The translations under genes were made by a program, and so were the position numbers. A model generated the notes under the pieces. The model searched no databases. It was not told the origin of the DNA and saw only the letters and a list, made by a program, of their open reading frames with translations. From the NCBI GenBank assembly GCA_035079385.1, contig JAVHKY010000015.1, forward strand, positions 1,116,001 to 1,180,000: DNA of 64,000 nt, written 5' to 3'. The stretch's first letter is position 1. Each line of letters begins with the position of its first letter. Positions 12,201 through 26,400 of this stretch are shown in pieces. This DNA comes from Aspidiotus rigidus (taxonomy: Eukaryota > Arthropoda > Insecta > Hemiptera > Diaspididae).

Positions 12201-15200
12201 AACTTATTTCTTATTCTTTGAAAAGATTTGAACACTATGATCTAACTTACGTACACACCAGAAATGGACAAAATAATATTATTTTTGACGAAAATCGTCA
12301 CCTTATTTCTTATTTTTGACAAAAATCGTCACCTTATTTTCTGATGAAGACAACTCTCTATACTGTAAAAAGATAGTGATTGATTGATTATCAGTTTTAT
12401 TTAAAGGTGCATCAAATTTCACAGTTATTGAGAGACAATGACCTGAATTATTACAATGAACATAATTTTGTAGATATTACTATACAAGCTAAGAGTAATG
12501 TTAATTTAATTAGATTAGAATATAGAAAGCGGTTCCTTCAATAAAATTTAGAAGAGCTGTGACTAATTCTATTGAATCCCCTTTTTGACCTTGGTTGTTG
12601 GACTTTCATGAGTCTTCTGTCCAGGATTGTGATAGGCAGAGCAGTCGTTGATGAGGTGTGATGTCAGTCTTGTATTAGAGCAATTATCACAGAGTGAAGG
12701 TATTGGACTTGTGAAATATGAGTAATATTTGTACGGCTTATTTGAATCTGGTTTGAGTGTTCAAGTCTGCTTGAAACTAGTTTGAGTCTATTCTTTTTGA
12801 GTTTTCATCAAAATTTGGGAGAGCGATATGACGTTTTATGAGTCCCGGTTTTGTTTTGTGATCGAAGATAGGAAGAACAATTTTGTAGCTGCTAAGAAAA
12901 GTGCGACATCTTGTTCCAATGAAAGTCATATTGACATCTTTTATAGAGTAAGTGGAGTAGTTGATATTTGATTGCCCATCTGAAACGAGACATAATACAT
13001 GCCCGTGTTGAAGCCCCTGTGCTACGCGAGAATCAGTTCATTAGTATCTGCACATAGGTAGATGATAGGGCTTCTACAAAATGCACTGGAGTAAATGCAA
13101 AGTGTTTTATTCTAAATTGAGTTCAACTTTTCAGTTGGTTGGCTTTGTTCCAATTTTTTCCCCAATGAAGATGTGATACAACCTAAGTAGTAATTTCTGG
13201 TCGATGCCCCACCTTTTTTGTTTTGCTGATGCTTTTAAGCAGACTCATTCTATTAAGAGAACTTTATTTCATGCTATCAATATGAAATTTTCTAGTTAGG
13301 CGCTGATAGACCAAAACATAGCGCTGAAAAATTGACTAGTAGGATTGTACGAGTACCTGGCGATATTTCTCTATTTGGGAAGAATATGGTTTGAGATTTT
13401 AGACTAGAGAACTTCAGGTTTTGTTTCAAGTACCACTTGACAAGACTATCTATACTAGACTTAGGTCATGATTGTGTCAGTTTGGAGATGTTGTTTCTGC
13501 AATTGTATACACCAAAATCGTCGGCAAACAGCAAATATATAACATTTTTGTGAAGATTTTTGTAAATGTCTAGTAGGCTAGTGTGAGGACAAACAGCAGA
13601 GGGCTGACCACTGGAATACCGGTTTCTTATGTTTTCCTGATGAAAGGTGGCTGCCAAGTTTTATAATATGGAACCTTCTTGAACTGAGAAAACTTCTTAG
13701 GGAGTTATATACACACACATAATTATCCTGTGATGATTAATTCTTGAATTTTGAAAATTATTGCTGATCTGTCAATTTCATCAAAAGCTTTTTGCACATC
13801 AATAAATACGCGTGCAGTGATTTCATTTTTATTAAAGCTGTCTATTATTTCCTGAGAGAGATGCATGAGGTCACTTATAGTGGATCTTTTCAGAGTGAAC
13901 CCGATCTGGGATTTGTCATAGAGTTGATTGGTTAGAAGATATCTGTGTAGCCAAAACACGTGATAACACGCTCGATTACTTTAAACAAAACGTTTGTTAG
14001 CGATATTAGTCTATAACTTTTGATATTTGTTTTTATCATGTTTCTTATCGGGAGAATATGCGTAAGTCCCCAATCAGTCAAAAGTTTTTCATCAAACGAT
14101 ATTATGTTGATAAATTTAGTTAACTGGGCAACTTGGGTTTTTAGCGTTACCACATGGATGGAGTCTAAGGGATGAGTTTTTCATACATTTTGATTGCTGC
14201 TGAGATTTTTATAGAAATTGTTTCATTATATTCCGAAATTGTTTCATTATATTCCATTCTTTCTGGTATGGACTATGTAATTGTTGAGAGAAAACCCTGG
14301 AAAGATGAACATCGACTGTTTTTCGGGGTTTTTCTAGCTTCTGCCTTCTTGAATGAGTCAAGATTGTCTTGTGTAAAGTGTCTTCTATATTGATTGAGAT
14401 GGTAGTTCTTGATCTTGTCAATTTTGTGCACTCATTGTTCCACCAAGGAACCCTTCTTTGAGGAGGTTTTGAAGATGATTGAGGAATGCTGATTTCTGTG
14501 GCTACAGTTACAAATTAGACTATAATTATAATTATTCAACTTGTGGATGTTTCATGTAACTCTTTGATGTTTTCATGGGGAAGAAGTTCATGATCCAAGT
14601 TATCAAAAAATTTTGTCCAATCAGCCCCAGTTGTCCTCCAGTAAGGATATAGAGATAGAGGTGTTGAGTTAATATTCAGATCTATTCATTGGGCAAAGTG
14701 GTCACTGCCATAGAGGGATTGTACAAGAAGAAGAAAGTAATGTGTCTTTTGTGGATTTTACAGTGTTCCATTCTACAATGTGAGTTATTGAAGGGTTAGC
14801 TATTTGTAAGGTCTATGATGGAGAAGGAACCATTGTAAGGGTTGAAGTAGGTCTGCTTGCCAGATCTGAGAAGTGTTAATTCCTTTTGTTGACCACGTGA
14901 GCTTGAGCATCTGTTTATTTACTGCCCCATAAAGTGTTGTGAGCATTGAAATCTCCTGCAAACCTCACTGATTGAGGATAAGGGTGGAAATATTACTTGT
15001 TGGTGGAGTAGATACAATTATTGTATGTATTGTGCTTTGTATATGGTCCGTAGATATTTTGTGTTTGTTATCTGGTTGTTGGTATTTGTCCTTGTTTTCT
15101 TGTCGTTTATAAAAAAGATACCTCGTGATGCGCCGCTTAGTCAAAGCAAAACCTGGTCGTGGCTCTTGATAAAATTTTCTTGTTTACTCATGATTCATTC

Positions 15201-17403
15201 TAAATTTATATGGAGTAAAGCTGTAATTAGTTTTTAATTGAAACATTCATTGAGTGTTGTGTGTGTATTAGTTATTAATTAGCGCGTACACTTGTGTTTG
15301 AAAAAGAACTTGATTGGCTGAGTTGAATAATTATTAAGAGCGAGTAATCTATTAGATTGTGAAGTGATTACAGGGTAAGACTATTTTAGTATACGTTAGG
15401 TAGATTTACTTATCTTATAGATTAGCATTATTAATTACGGACAGGGTGTACAGATGAATAAGAAAAACGACCTTACAAGTAATAACAAAGATCTCTCAAT
15501 GAACAGAGAGTGAATGACGCTTCCATGTTGACAAGTATTATAAAATAATATGATATCCCAACTTAGTTCGAGCCGTGTCTGTGATCTTGTCTCGCATTGA
15601 TATGCACTTGAATTATTGATTTGATTATGGTATTTGACCAGTAACTATTGATTTGAATATGGTACTTGATCAGAGTGACTTGTACCGAGCATGATGTGCG
15701 ACGAGCCTGAGTGGCGGCACGGTACATGAAGTACGACTGGTTTAGTGATGGTACTTGGGTGGCATATCTGAGATATTGCACCAGAAATTTATAGTCAAGT
15801 GCACCGAAGAATGGTAGGCATTTGGGATCAGGTGGCAACCGGATTGCGTATATTGAGGGCTCGATTTTATTTAGAAAGAAGGACTTAGCATTAGATGATT
15901 ACCTATGATCTTTTTTTGGCGTCACCTCTAGATGATAGAGTGAGACTGCTGTGTTATTATTCAGTGTAGCTGACTGGATGTAGAAGGGACCAATAAGAGA
16001 CCTGTCCGTTAGATATTATTTAGTATTATTTTCCTCAAAATGAGGTACTCAATCTTATTTATTTTACAGTTACACAAGAAATAAGAGAATAAATAATGGC
16101 TGTTTGATCCAGTACAAGAGTAATAGGTGAATTGGTAGGATTTTAGAGAATAGATTATTTGAACAAATCTGTATGAAAGAGTTGTTTCCTTCTCATTGGT
16201 AGAAATACGCACTTTTATACTATATTTTTACTTAGAGTCAGTTGATTGAGCACTTTTTAATGGTATGAATGCCAAGAGCAAATTTGAATCGACTTGATTA
16301 TGTGCCTATTTTTGATCCATAGAAAAATACGTTTACTGCCGAGCAGCGGATAAATACTCTAGAGCAATTTAGTTCTGCAAATATCTGAAACGAGGCAAAT
16401 CTTATTTTTTCACGCAATAATAATTACAAGGAACTGCAAAATACAGTTTGGCAGATTGAAAAACTATGATAGAAAATGGAATGAATGGATAAGGCTTTTA
16501 CTTAGGAATTTCTCTGATGACGATATTCACGCAAATAAATTCTGGTTGATGGATACTTGAAAGGAAAGACTAACAGAGGTGTATGAGAAGTATTTTTTTC
16601 TAATGAAGCTCATAGGATCTGATAAAACCTCTCCAATTACTACAATGATGGATTTTATAATGGAATGAATAAGTGACGCAAATGTGAGTTTGATTGCTGC
16701 TGCACAACACCAGAAGAGTTGTTACAAAAGTTATCCTCGAGATTGCCAATTCAACAGACAGAAAGAAATGTCCAAAAGTCTTGAAAGTGAACTAGATATC
16801 TAACCTCAAAAAAATTTGAATGAAGATAATAATATCAGTCAAAAATATTTGAAAATTTTGAAAATTTAATTTTACTATGAAAAACAAGAATTAATCTAGA
16901 TGAATATAAACATTCTATTTCTTTTTCTGATGAACATTACCACTCTATCTTCTTATCCTCGATGAATAATATTACTCTATTTGTTTTATTATGAAGAATA
17001 TTATCTCTATTTCCTATTTTTGATGAAAAGTAATAAAATCCTGGAGGCATTCAGCAAAAATTGGCAATAATCCATGATGAGTTTGAAAAATTTCGACCGT
17101 TGTCCTACCACTACCGGAGAAAGAAATGCAGGTTACATAAAGTTGATCATCACAAGCGCCAGTGTAGAAATTCTGCCAAAATAATGGACCAGAAGCTGAA
17201 AAAATGGAACCAGTGAAGATCCCGCAAGTGAAGACCCCTCATTGTTTTGACTACAATGGCAGAGTACTCTCAGTAGACTGATGTGAAAAACCAATCATCC
17301 AATGCACAAATCCAAGGTGTTTCAAATATGGACATAACTGAAAATTGTATTCTTCAAAATGTATTTATACTTACAAAATTATGATCACACACTAATTTAT
17401 CCA

Positions 17404-17434
<31 letters not shown>

Positions 17435-20400
17435 CTTTTCTTGAGTTTGAGTTTTGTCATAAATTTTAAGATGTATTAATAAGATGTAAAATCTAGAATG
17501 TTCGAGGACGAACTTTTTGTAGGATGGCCGAGATGTTACGAATATTACTGGCCACCAAGTAGATGCAGTAGCTTAAGATGATATTATGAATATTTGTTAT
17601 ATATCACTGGCCATCAAATACCTACCTAAGATGTAAGACTTTACTGGCCACCAAATCAAAATTGTAAAGTTTAGCCTATAAAAGCAGGTGCACGGCATAC
17701 TGCAGGTCACTTCTCTCTTTACGAAAATCGTTTACGGTTGAAGTTGCCTCTCTGCGAAAATCGCTCTCTCTCCCTCTGCGAAAATCGCTCTTTCTCTTTC
17801 TGCACGAAAATCGCTGCTTCCCCTTTGCGAAAGTCGCCCGGACGAAAATCGTTTGGCCCCGACAGCGAAAATCGCTGTTCCCTCCGTGTAAGACAGGTTT
17901 CCTTTCTTCAGAGGCTTCCGCCGTCGCGTCGCGCTGTTATTCGGTTGTATTATTTTGTCGTATTCGTAATTAAAAGTACTGATTTTGACCTTTCTTGATT
18001 TTTCGTTCTTCGAGTTCAAAACAGCTGTGAAAAAATTAGAATTTTTTCACAGGTAAGACCGTGAAATTTTTGCTATGGTGACGTATTAATGTTCCTGGGT
18101 CGTGGCTCCTTTAAACTGGCTAGTGTGAGAGAATCTGTCCAGTTCTTCGCTTACAGAATGACTTTACGGCCTCATTTACAAAAATTTAGTTTCACTTTCA
18201 TAACTAGCCTTCTAGAAGACGCGCTTCTGTTCAATAGAACCTTGAAACCTCTTCAAAGTTATTCAGATCCACGACTAAAACTTCCAGTAAATCGATGGAG
18301 TACGTGGAATGATACCAACTAAAAAATTAGACCTACCGTAATATATTCTTTTTCAATGATATTAAGGAGCAGCAAAGAAAAGATCAAGAGTCTACACGAG
18401 TCAAGCAGGAGGTCGGGCGCTTCTTGCTTGAGAAATGGTAAGCAAGAATTGCTAAGGGTGAGCTAGAGAAATGGACTACCCGCGTGTTAAAACGCGACAT
18501 TGATGAGTGGATCGATCGAAACCATGGTCAGCTGAACATTCACCTGAGGCAGTTTTAAGCGGCCAAGGCTGCTTTAAGAAGAACCTTCATGGGAAATTAA
18601 GGAAATTATGAGCAGACGACGTGTTTGCATCGTGATTAAGGGTGGGATGATAGACGATGTGTGAGGCGTGAAGTCGCGACCGGGCCAAGCATAGTTGTTC
18701 ACTGTAAGAGATTGGGTTCGATGAAGCGTTTGCTCCGAGTAATCTGGTTACCACCATACTAAGTTCCGGAGAGGCATAGCACTTGCAACTACAGACGGAA
18801 TTGAATACGCAAATGCTGAGCTACGCTATGGCGTACTCAACCCTCATACACGGTGGACCAAAAAGATGTTACCAGTTAAATGGGAGTTTGCGCTAAATCT
18901 GTCGTAGCGCGAAAACGCAAAACGTCAGACGTATATTTTGAGTGTACGAATTTTGTATCTCAATTTTATCTTTGATTTGAGCCACATTCGAAGTTTCTAC
19001 GACTTTTCCGGGCCGAGTTATGGACCAAAATGTGCCTAAAATTCACCAAATCGCCAGGGTTCTCAAAATAGGGGTTGAAAATTAATTAATTTACAGTATT
19101 GAGCTGAATTTCAAAAATTTTAGTAATCAAATTATTGTTTCTTAAGTGAATCTGGACGGGGAAAACGGAAAAACTAGTTACAAAATCCCAAGAATCACCA
19201 AAATGGGTTAATGGGCCCAAAAAGGGTCAAAATTTCCCCAAATTGGAAAATCGTTCAAACTTTCAAATTTTAATTTGATTTTCAAGTTGAATTTTGCGCT
19301 GAGTTCGAAAAAAATGTTTAAAAAATACTTCGGAGCACTAAAATGGGTTGATGCGCTCAAAGAGAATCCAAATTCCTCCAAGATGAAAAATTTGCGTAAT
19401 ATTCAAAAGTTGTTTTCAATTCTGAAGTAAAGTTTAGCGCCGAGTCCGAGAAAAATATTGAAATGGCCCTAGATGATCTCCTAAATGGAAAATCGAAAAA
19501 ATTTTTCATTCTGCAGTAAAATTGTTGATTCAGGGGATGGAAGGAATGTCGACAAGTTCGTCTGCCGTTGAGTGATCGCGGAGTGAGAGATCGACTAGCG
19601 TCAGATGACAGATCCGAAAGAGGAAATTGCGGAAATTCTCATTATTTGGGGATTGGAGGAAAACGACACGTTGATCTTCCGTTGAAGGTTCGCAGTGAGA
19701 GATCAACTGACGCCCCACTTATGAACGAAGCGGGCCAAAGTGCAAAAACTCCTGGATTCAGGCAATGGTTGGATACCGCGAATTCGGTCTTGCTCGTGAT
19801 GAGTGATCAGCTACAGCTCGGTCTTTGATTGAGGCAGACGAACGCCCAGAATTTCTCGGGGTTTCACCGGAGGAGGGAATGATACCGTCGAGCTCGACTA
19901 TCGTCATGAGCTCGCGGTAAGAGAACGATCAAGACACCGTGTATGACAGAGGCAGGCGAATGACCCCTGGGTTCAACATAGATCGACTGAGGCCCCGTGT
20001 ATGATCAAGGCGGTGCTTCCGCAAAAACTCTTGTTGTTTCTTGCCAAGGAGAGAATGATGCCGGCGACTTCGTTTCCCACTACATGCTCGCGGTAAAAGA
20101 TCGACTGAGGTCCCGCGTATGATCGAGGCGGGTGAATGCACGGAAATACTCGTGGTTTATCACAAAAGAGAGAACTTCACGGCATCATTTGCGCATTTAT
20201 GAGGAACCACGAGAATTTTTGAGCCTTCGTTTGACCCCGTGGTATCGGGAGCCCTATCCAATCTCTCACCACAAGCAGATAACGGAAGACAAGCTCTCCT
20301 GAAACGTCACTCTCTCGGCTGGCGCTACGAGAAAATGATCGCACTCTTACCCGCATTCATTGATAGAGGCACTATGGCCAATTAATCACTGCGAGTTCGT

Positions 20401-23400
20401 AATGTAAGACGAGCATTTTAATACCATGCTCTCCATCGCGTGATGAAACAATGTGAGTTTTCACACTGTTATCAGATCCGATCATACGCAGGGCCTCAGT
20501 CGATCACCGGGAGCAATCTTTGTTCTCGCGAAGCTCGATTTCTTTGAGAACCAATTGAAATTTGTAAAGACTAAGCGATTTCCCAAATTGGTAAAATTGT
20601 GATCGTTTTTGGGCACTTTCACACGTTTTGGTGCTTCACTTTCGAAAGTTTTTTTTTTCAACTCAGCACACAATTTTACCCTAGAATCAAGAGAAACTTT
20701 GAAGGTTAAGCGATTTTTTTCGTTTGGAGAGGTGTCGAACCTTTTTGGTCCCATTAACCCATTTTGGTGCTTCGCAGAATTTCTTAAGAATTTTATCCAG
20801 ATTCGGCGCTAAATTTTATCTTAGAATCGAGAAAAACTTTGAAGGTTGGGCGATTTTATCATTTTGGGGAATTTTTGACATTTTTTGGCCCCATAAACGC
20901 ATTTTGGTGCTTCGCATAATTTTTAACAATTTTATTCAGATTCAGCGCTAAATTTTATCTGAGAATCGAGAAAAACTTCAAAGATTAGGCAGTTTCATCA
21001 TTTTGGGGAAATTTTGACCCTTTTTGGGCCCATTAAGCCACTTTGGTGCTTCGCAGAATTTTTTAACAATCTTATTCGGATTCAGCGCTAAATTTTACTG
21101 CAGGATCGGAGAACACTTTGAAAATTACGCGATTCTTTCAATCATGGAAAATTGTTTTTCGATAATTCACAACTTTAGGAACCCCTGCTGTAAAATTTTG
21201 GCAAATTTTGGTCCATAACTCGGCTCAGATTAGTCGTAGAAACTTCGGATATGGCTCAAATTAAAGACAAAATTGAAATACTAAATACGTACATTTAAAC
21301 TATACGTCTAACGTTTTGCGTTTTCGCGTTACGACAGATTTAGCGCAAACTCCCATTCAACTGGTAACATCTTTCTGGTCCACCCTGTATACCATTCACA
21401 TACAGACGACATTCTGCAGGAAGAAGATCAAACAGCGGGACATGAAGACAGAAGATTCAAAAGAGACTTCGACAGCAATTCAGCTTTAAGATGTGTCTAA
21501 TGTGTGCTTGTTAATTGGTGTCTTGCAACTCGACGGTTGCCAAGAAGAGGGGATTTCGTTGAAAAGATTCTTCCAATCCTGAAGTTATACCCGAAAGTAA
21601 AATTAACGCACATGTAACTCGACCCCCCTTTGCTATATAGGACGAGCGGCTGCATATGCGACACAAACGATTATATTGAGGAGCCTTGCAACGGACTCGA
21701 ATCGGGCAGATGGGTACAAGAAGGATAAACATGAATTAGATAATGTTTTAGAAACAGGGGGGTCAGAGGCTAGTTGATCGTGCTAATGAGAGGAAGTTCG
21801 TGATACAGGTAGAGATACAATGATGAAACTGGGCAAGGTGTTGAGCAGACAGTTCATGTTAGCATGAAGTAAAAAGATAGAAGAGATGGTAAGATGGCAT
21901 GGCCTAGGTTTTCTGAGACGGGCTAGGATAGCTTCTTCGCGTAGGGGTGGGTGCATCGAAGTAGAACAAGAAATTGGAGATTTTTCAATGGATAAGTATC
22001 AGGAGGAGAGGATGAGGGAGCAGTAATAGGATTTTAGATCATACGAGGGAGAGTGATTACTGATTAGTTATAGAAGTTGAACACAGAGACTGCTTTGCGG
22101 CAAGATCTCCTGGATCATATTCCCTAAGGTCCTTATGTCGTGGTATCCGTAGAAAAAAGATGGAGGAGAAGAAGCACTTAACCAGTGTACAAGAATGAGG
22201 ATTTGTTCGGCACTAGGATTGATAGAATGAAGGTCTGGATGGTAAGTAAGGATAAGAGAGCATCAGATAAAATAAAGATATCGAAGCGCTACTAGCAAAT
22301 GACCGGCTTAAATCACATTCTAAGAAATCCATGTAGGTTACAGAGGATACCAGTACACCGGGGCGTGCGGAAAATTTCCAATATGCCAGGATCTATCCGT
22401 GCCGAGATTAGAGGAGCATAGTGGGGCTCTTTTCTGGACGATAGCTCTAAACTCCCTCTCATTTCATCATATTTAAACTTGGATCAGAATGATAGGCCAC
22501 TTGGCAAGCATCAAAGGAAACGCGGCTAAGCCGATCAGATTGCGTAAATTCTGTGCCTTGTTACCAACCTACAAAAATTGTTGATGTTTTACGAGTTTTT
22601 AATGCGGTAGGTGGTAGCGCAGCGTAGGTGTGAAGTGCGAAGTTATTCTGGTCTGAAAACGAGTCGATTACCAAGGTGGTCTCCAAGGGTGTATTCACGT
22701 GGGGGATTTAGGGACGAACCTACTCAAAACTGAAAAATTGGCTTCGCAACATATCATGAAGTCTGATTGAAAATTTACCAGAAAGTATCCCCCCAGAAAT
22801 TTTCTAAATACGCCGCTGGTAGTTTCTCTTGTAAGAGTTCCTTTCGGGAACAAGGTTGTGACATAAATTACTATAAGACAAGATCATCAAGATCACTAGA
22901 AGCTTGGTGAGGTGGTTCAAAAAGTTGGTTAGCAAACTAAAAAAAATCAGCATTTATCCCCAATATATTAGGAGTATTTTGAGCACCTCTAAGGGCTATT
23001 CCCAGTCGCCTTTTCCTCCCACCATATTTATGTCAAGATCCATGGTAATCCCCAGTGTAAGTCAAGGTCATTCGGAATCAGGAATATGGTGTCTAAATCC
23101 TTCAATCCAAAGTCATTAGGTTTCCAATTTTCACGGAATTCTGTAGCCCTCTAGCCCAGTGTTCTTGTGTTGAATATTTATAGGTTAGCCTGAGACAGTG
23201 GGAAGGAGGGTCGAAAAAAATACATACAAAGGGTAAAAAATGAATTACCCGCTCAAAATTTAAGAAAAAATTCGTTTATTTTGTAGATTTGAAAATATTT
23301 GTCCGTTCTCCAGCATTTTGTAATTATCTATTTTAAATTTTCTTATCGTCGAAAATTCCAGTGACTGAGACGCCTGGCGACAGCTGTGCAATTGGTGTCA

Positions 23401-26400
23401 AAGGTGTGGGGAAGAGGGAGAGATAAAGTTTCTTTGTAATGTGTGAGTGGTATGATCCTTTTTCCTGTTTCCTATAGGACAGTAAAATATTACAAAAATG
23501 TCGTTAAATTGATAACACATTTTCCAATTGATGAAATTTTAGCCCCATTTTTTAGCCTCAGTCTCTCGAAGGAAATTTCGAAATTCATGACTATTTTGAA
23601 TTCGGCTCTCAAAAACCAAAAATAAAATTTGTTTTCGGTTGATTTCAAGCGCAGTTCGAACTCATTAGAGTAGGTACCCAATGAGCAAAGTGAAAACTCC
23701 CTATGAACCAGATTAATACGTATTATAGGTGACAGAAATTCCTCCTCCCCTGAAGAAAATTTACACCGCCACAGCCAGATATGAAACTTAATCTTCAAAC
23801 TTTAAAGCGTCGTTTAAATGTAATACCATAACGACCTCAAATTCTTTTTCGAATCTAAGGTTTCTATTTTGTGAGTTTTCAAACAATTTCATTATGTAAC
23901 TAATATTATTTATGTAATTGTTTCGTTGGAGGCTGTAATGATCGTTTTTAGGGTTTCGCACCGGTATACATGAACTTCATTGCTACATAAACAGTTTTAG
24001 TTATTCTCAGTTCATTAATTTTGTAATCACTGCCATAATAATATATCAACAATGACTGGCAGCGTAACTGATAAGAAGTTGAAAGAACCTCATTAACGAA
24101 TAACGATGATAACGCTATAATGATATCTTTCATCAATGCCATGGGTTGATACTGCACTGAAGATACGATTGTCAAAAGTTTGCTTCACGGAATTGAATGA
24201 TTCTTACCGATGAAAAAAATGTTCTAGTTTCTCATTGTTTTTCGAAATCAATTTTTATTCACTCGTCAGAACAAATTCTGTTTGTAATCTTATATTATGA
24301 AATGAAGATTTTATTTGTGTGCAAGGACACTTCATAATTTCAATTGAAAGTACAAAGTTTTTCAATTTTAATTAGATTCGGAGGTACCTCTAAGTCAACA
24401 AAGTACATGGGCAAGTATGTGAGTTATTAAATTACTCATGTCTGACGTAATAGTCTATCAAAAATCTGAAGTATACCGATTTTAATAATAGATATTATAT
24501 AGCTGAATCGTTTTACGACACCTTTAATGCTTCTACTCTCTTTCCACAAATTCCAGAACTGGGCATTCTTAGGTAGCTACAGCCATTAAATCAGCAATTT
24601 TTTATACCTAGGTAAGTACCTATACTACCTCTTTCAAATTCTGAATTATCCCAGTTAACGTCTCCCAATTAGGTAATTCTTCAAAGGATAATAGAGTGTG
24701 CTCAAAACTCCTTAGTGATACCAATCAGGATGGCATAACGTTTGCAATTGGTTAAAGTTATTGTACCGTAACGTGAATTTGAACGATACAGTTATGGATC
24801 GAATAACGTAACGCTAAATCGCCTTGAAGTTACAATAACCGATACCTACATGCGTTATTGAAAAAAAAAAAAAGCCACCGGCTGCCGGCCGGACTAGCTG
24901 CAGCCACCGCAAGAGCGACGGGCAGTGAGAGGCGTTGAGCATCGATGACCGGTGGGCCAATGCTGGTAGCATAAGCATTTAAAATCAGGGCTGGCAGAAC
25001 GGGGACGGAAACGGAAGATAACCAGTATTTTTCAGACTCTGGAACCATAGCGGAAACAAAACTTTATTTTCTAATTGATCGGGAACCGTTCCCGGGAACG
25101 GAACGGAATGTGAAAACTCAGAGAACGGATAATTGACGGGAACCGCTCTCTCGTTCAAAGTGAGAACGGGACGGGAACGATAAAATTGTTACTGGTCTTT
25201 GTTCTTGTCAGGAGCTGGTCCATTTCGTTCCGGAGCCGGTTTATTTCGTTCCGGAGTCGGAACAGAGAACGGAACGGGAACAGAACGAGAACATTATTTT
25301 TAACCTGAGAACAGGAACGTATCGGGAACGGTATTCACAATTTCAGAAAGTGGTAACGGAACAAAAACCGGGAACGGTTCTCTACTGCAAATTTGAGAAC
25401 GGTTTGAAACGGGAACGGTATAGATTGCTGGAATGGGAACATAACCCAAACACTTGTCAAAAAGTACCGTTCTGCCAGCCCTGTTTAAAATATGATTTTG
25501 AATGATTGGAATGTGACTTTGTAAGTACACCTATTAAATAAATATTTAAAAACCAAAGAGAGAAAATGGGAAATAGTTTTTTGTGCTACAAAGGTTACAA
25601 GTTATTCTCAATAAGCTTAATGTTAGCGACCCGAGCAAGGCAAGGGTTGATAGTGTCATACAAATGAATTATAGCCGTTTCTAATGGTGTTGTGTATGAG
25701 ATTTCTCTTCATTTACGATCAGAAGGTAGAAGACAATTAGACGAGTGCATTTTTGGAGGTCACAAGATAGATGATAGCTTGTCAATATACCTACCCTAGG
25801 TGCGAAATGAAAACAAAAAAAAAAAACTCCCCAGCAGCGAAATGAATAGCCTATACGTAAACGCACAGGACCATTATTATGCGTGTTGGCGTGACGTCGG
25901 CACGTTCTGAAAACATGAACAACCCCACCCATATTTGTGAAGCACCTTTTATCCCAGTTTACCGTATTTGTTCAAAACAAACTATCGATTCCCATAAGAA
26001 ATGCATGGGAACGTTTCGATCACACATTCTTATTTAAGTGTAAGAAGAAAATAGGAAAAGAAAAGTTCATATCTAGAATCTGGAAGTTCTGAAGTATTCA
26101 TAAATGTATCTGTAATTCTTTATTTATCTTTCGTTTTCAAATATCAACAAATGATCGAAACGTCCTGTGTATTTCTTATGGTGTTAATTTTTGTTTTGAA
26201 CACAAACGGTAAACTGGGATATAAGACTGTGTTAAGGTGGGGTTACAAAAAAATATGTTCCATTACTTAAGAGGACGCTATAAGGCACTTTTTCATGATA
26301 AATGAAGAAAAAAACATGTAGAAAATTAGGTATGCCGTCAGAAATTGCTCATCAATCATTGTTAAGAGGAATAAATTTGTCTAAATGATCAAAATTTAAT

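Larger units (their letters stand above)
10043..18023 (+). mobile_element. Composite LTR retrotransposon without pol (LARD-like, Ty3/gypsy-type ends)
   Basis: Bounded by two 490-bp LTRs that begin TGTTACG and end AAACA and look identical by eye. GCTG occurs directly outside both ends (10039-10042 and 18024-18027), a 4-bp target duplication. Just before the 3' LTR is TTCGAGGACGAACTTTTTGT and a purine-rich tract, an arrangement common at the 3' end of Ty3/gypsy elements. The 7-kb body has no protease, reverse transcriptase or integrase of its own. It holds a leader full of small dyads, an ORF with 9-residue repeats, a decayed antisense LINE (12.5-15.05 kb), and a frame-broken gag-like region. 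Identical LTRs mean a recent insertion, so the defective form probably moved with enzymes supplied by another element. Confidence 0.88.
18849..21387. mobile_element. Foldback-like DNA element, 2.5 kb, non-coding
   Basis: The ends are inverted copies of about 190 bp: CACGGTGGACCAAAAAGATG on the left against CAGGGTGGACCAGAAAGATG on the right, continuing through GGGAGTTTGCGCTAAATCTG and GAGTTATGGACCAAAAT. TA flanks both sides (18847-18848 and 21388-21389), a possible TA target duplication. Inside each end are tandem units of about 140 bp, in opposite orientation (left 19.06-19.5 kb, right 20.6-21.15 kb). The centre (19.55-20.5 kb) has another repeat containing AGAGATCGACTGAGG. No transposase frame exists, so it would depend on an enzyme from elsewhere. 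Confidence 0.75.

Noticed and set aside
24855..24985. GC-rich block after an A-run as a reversed SINE
   Set aside because: No pol III boxes and no second copy in the window; left unassigned within the hAT element.
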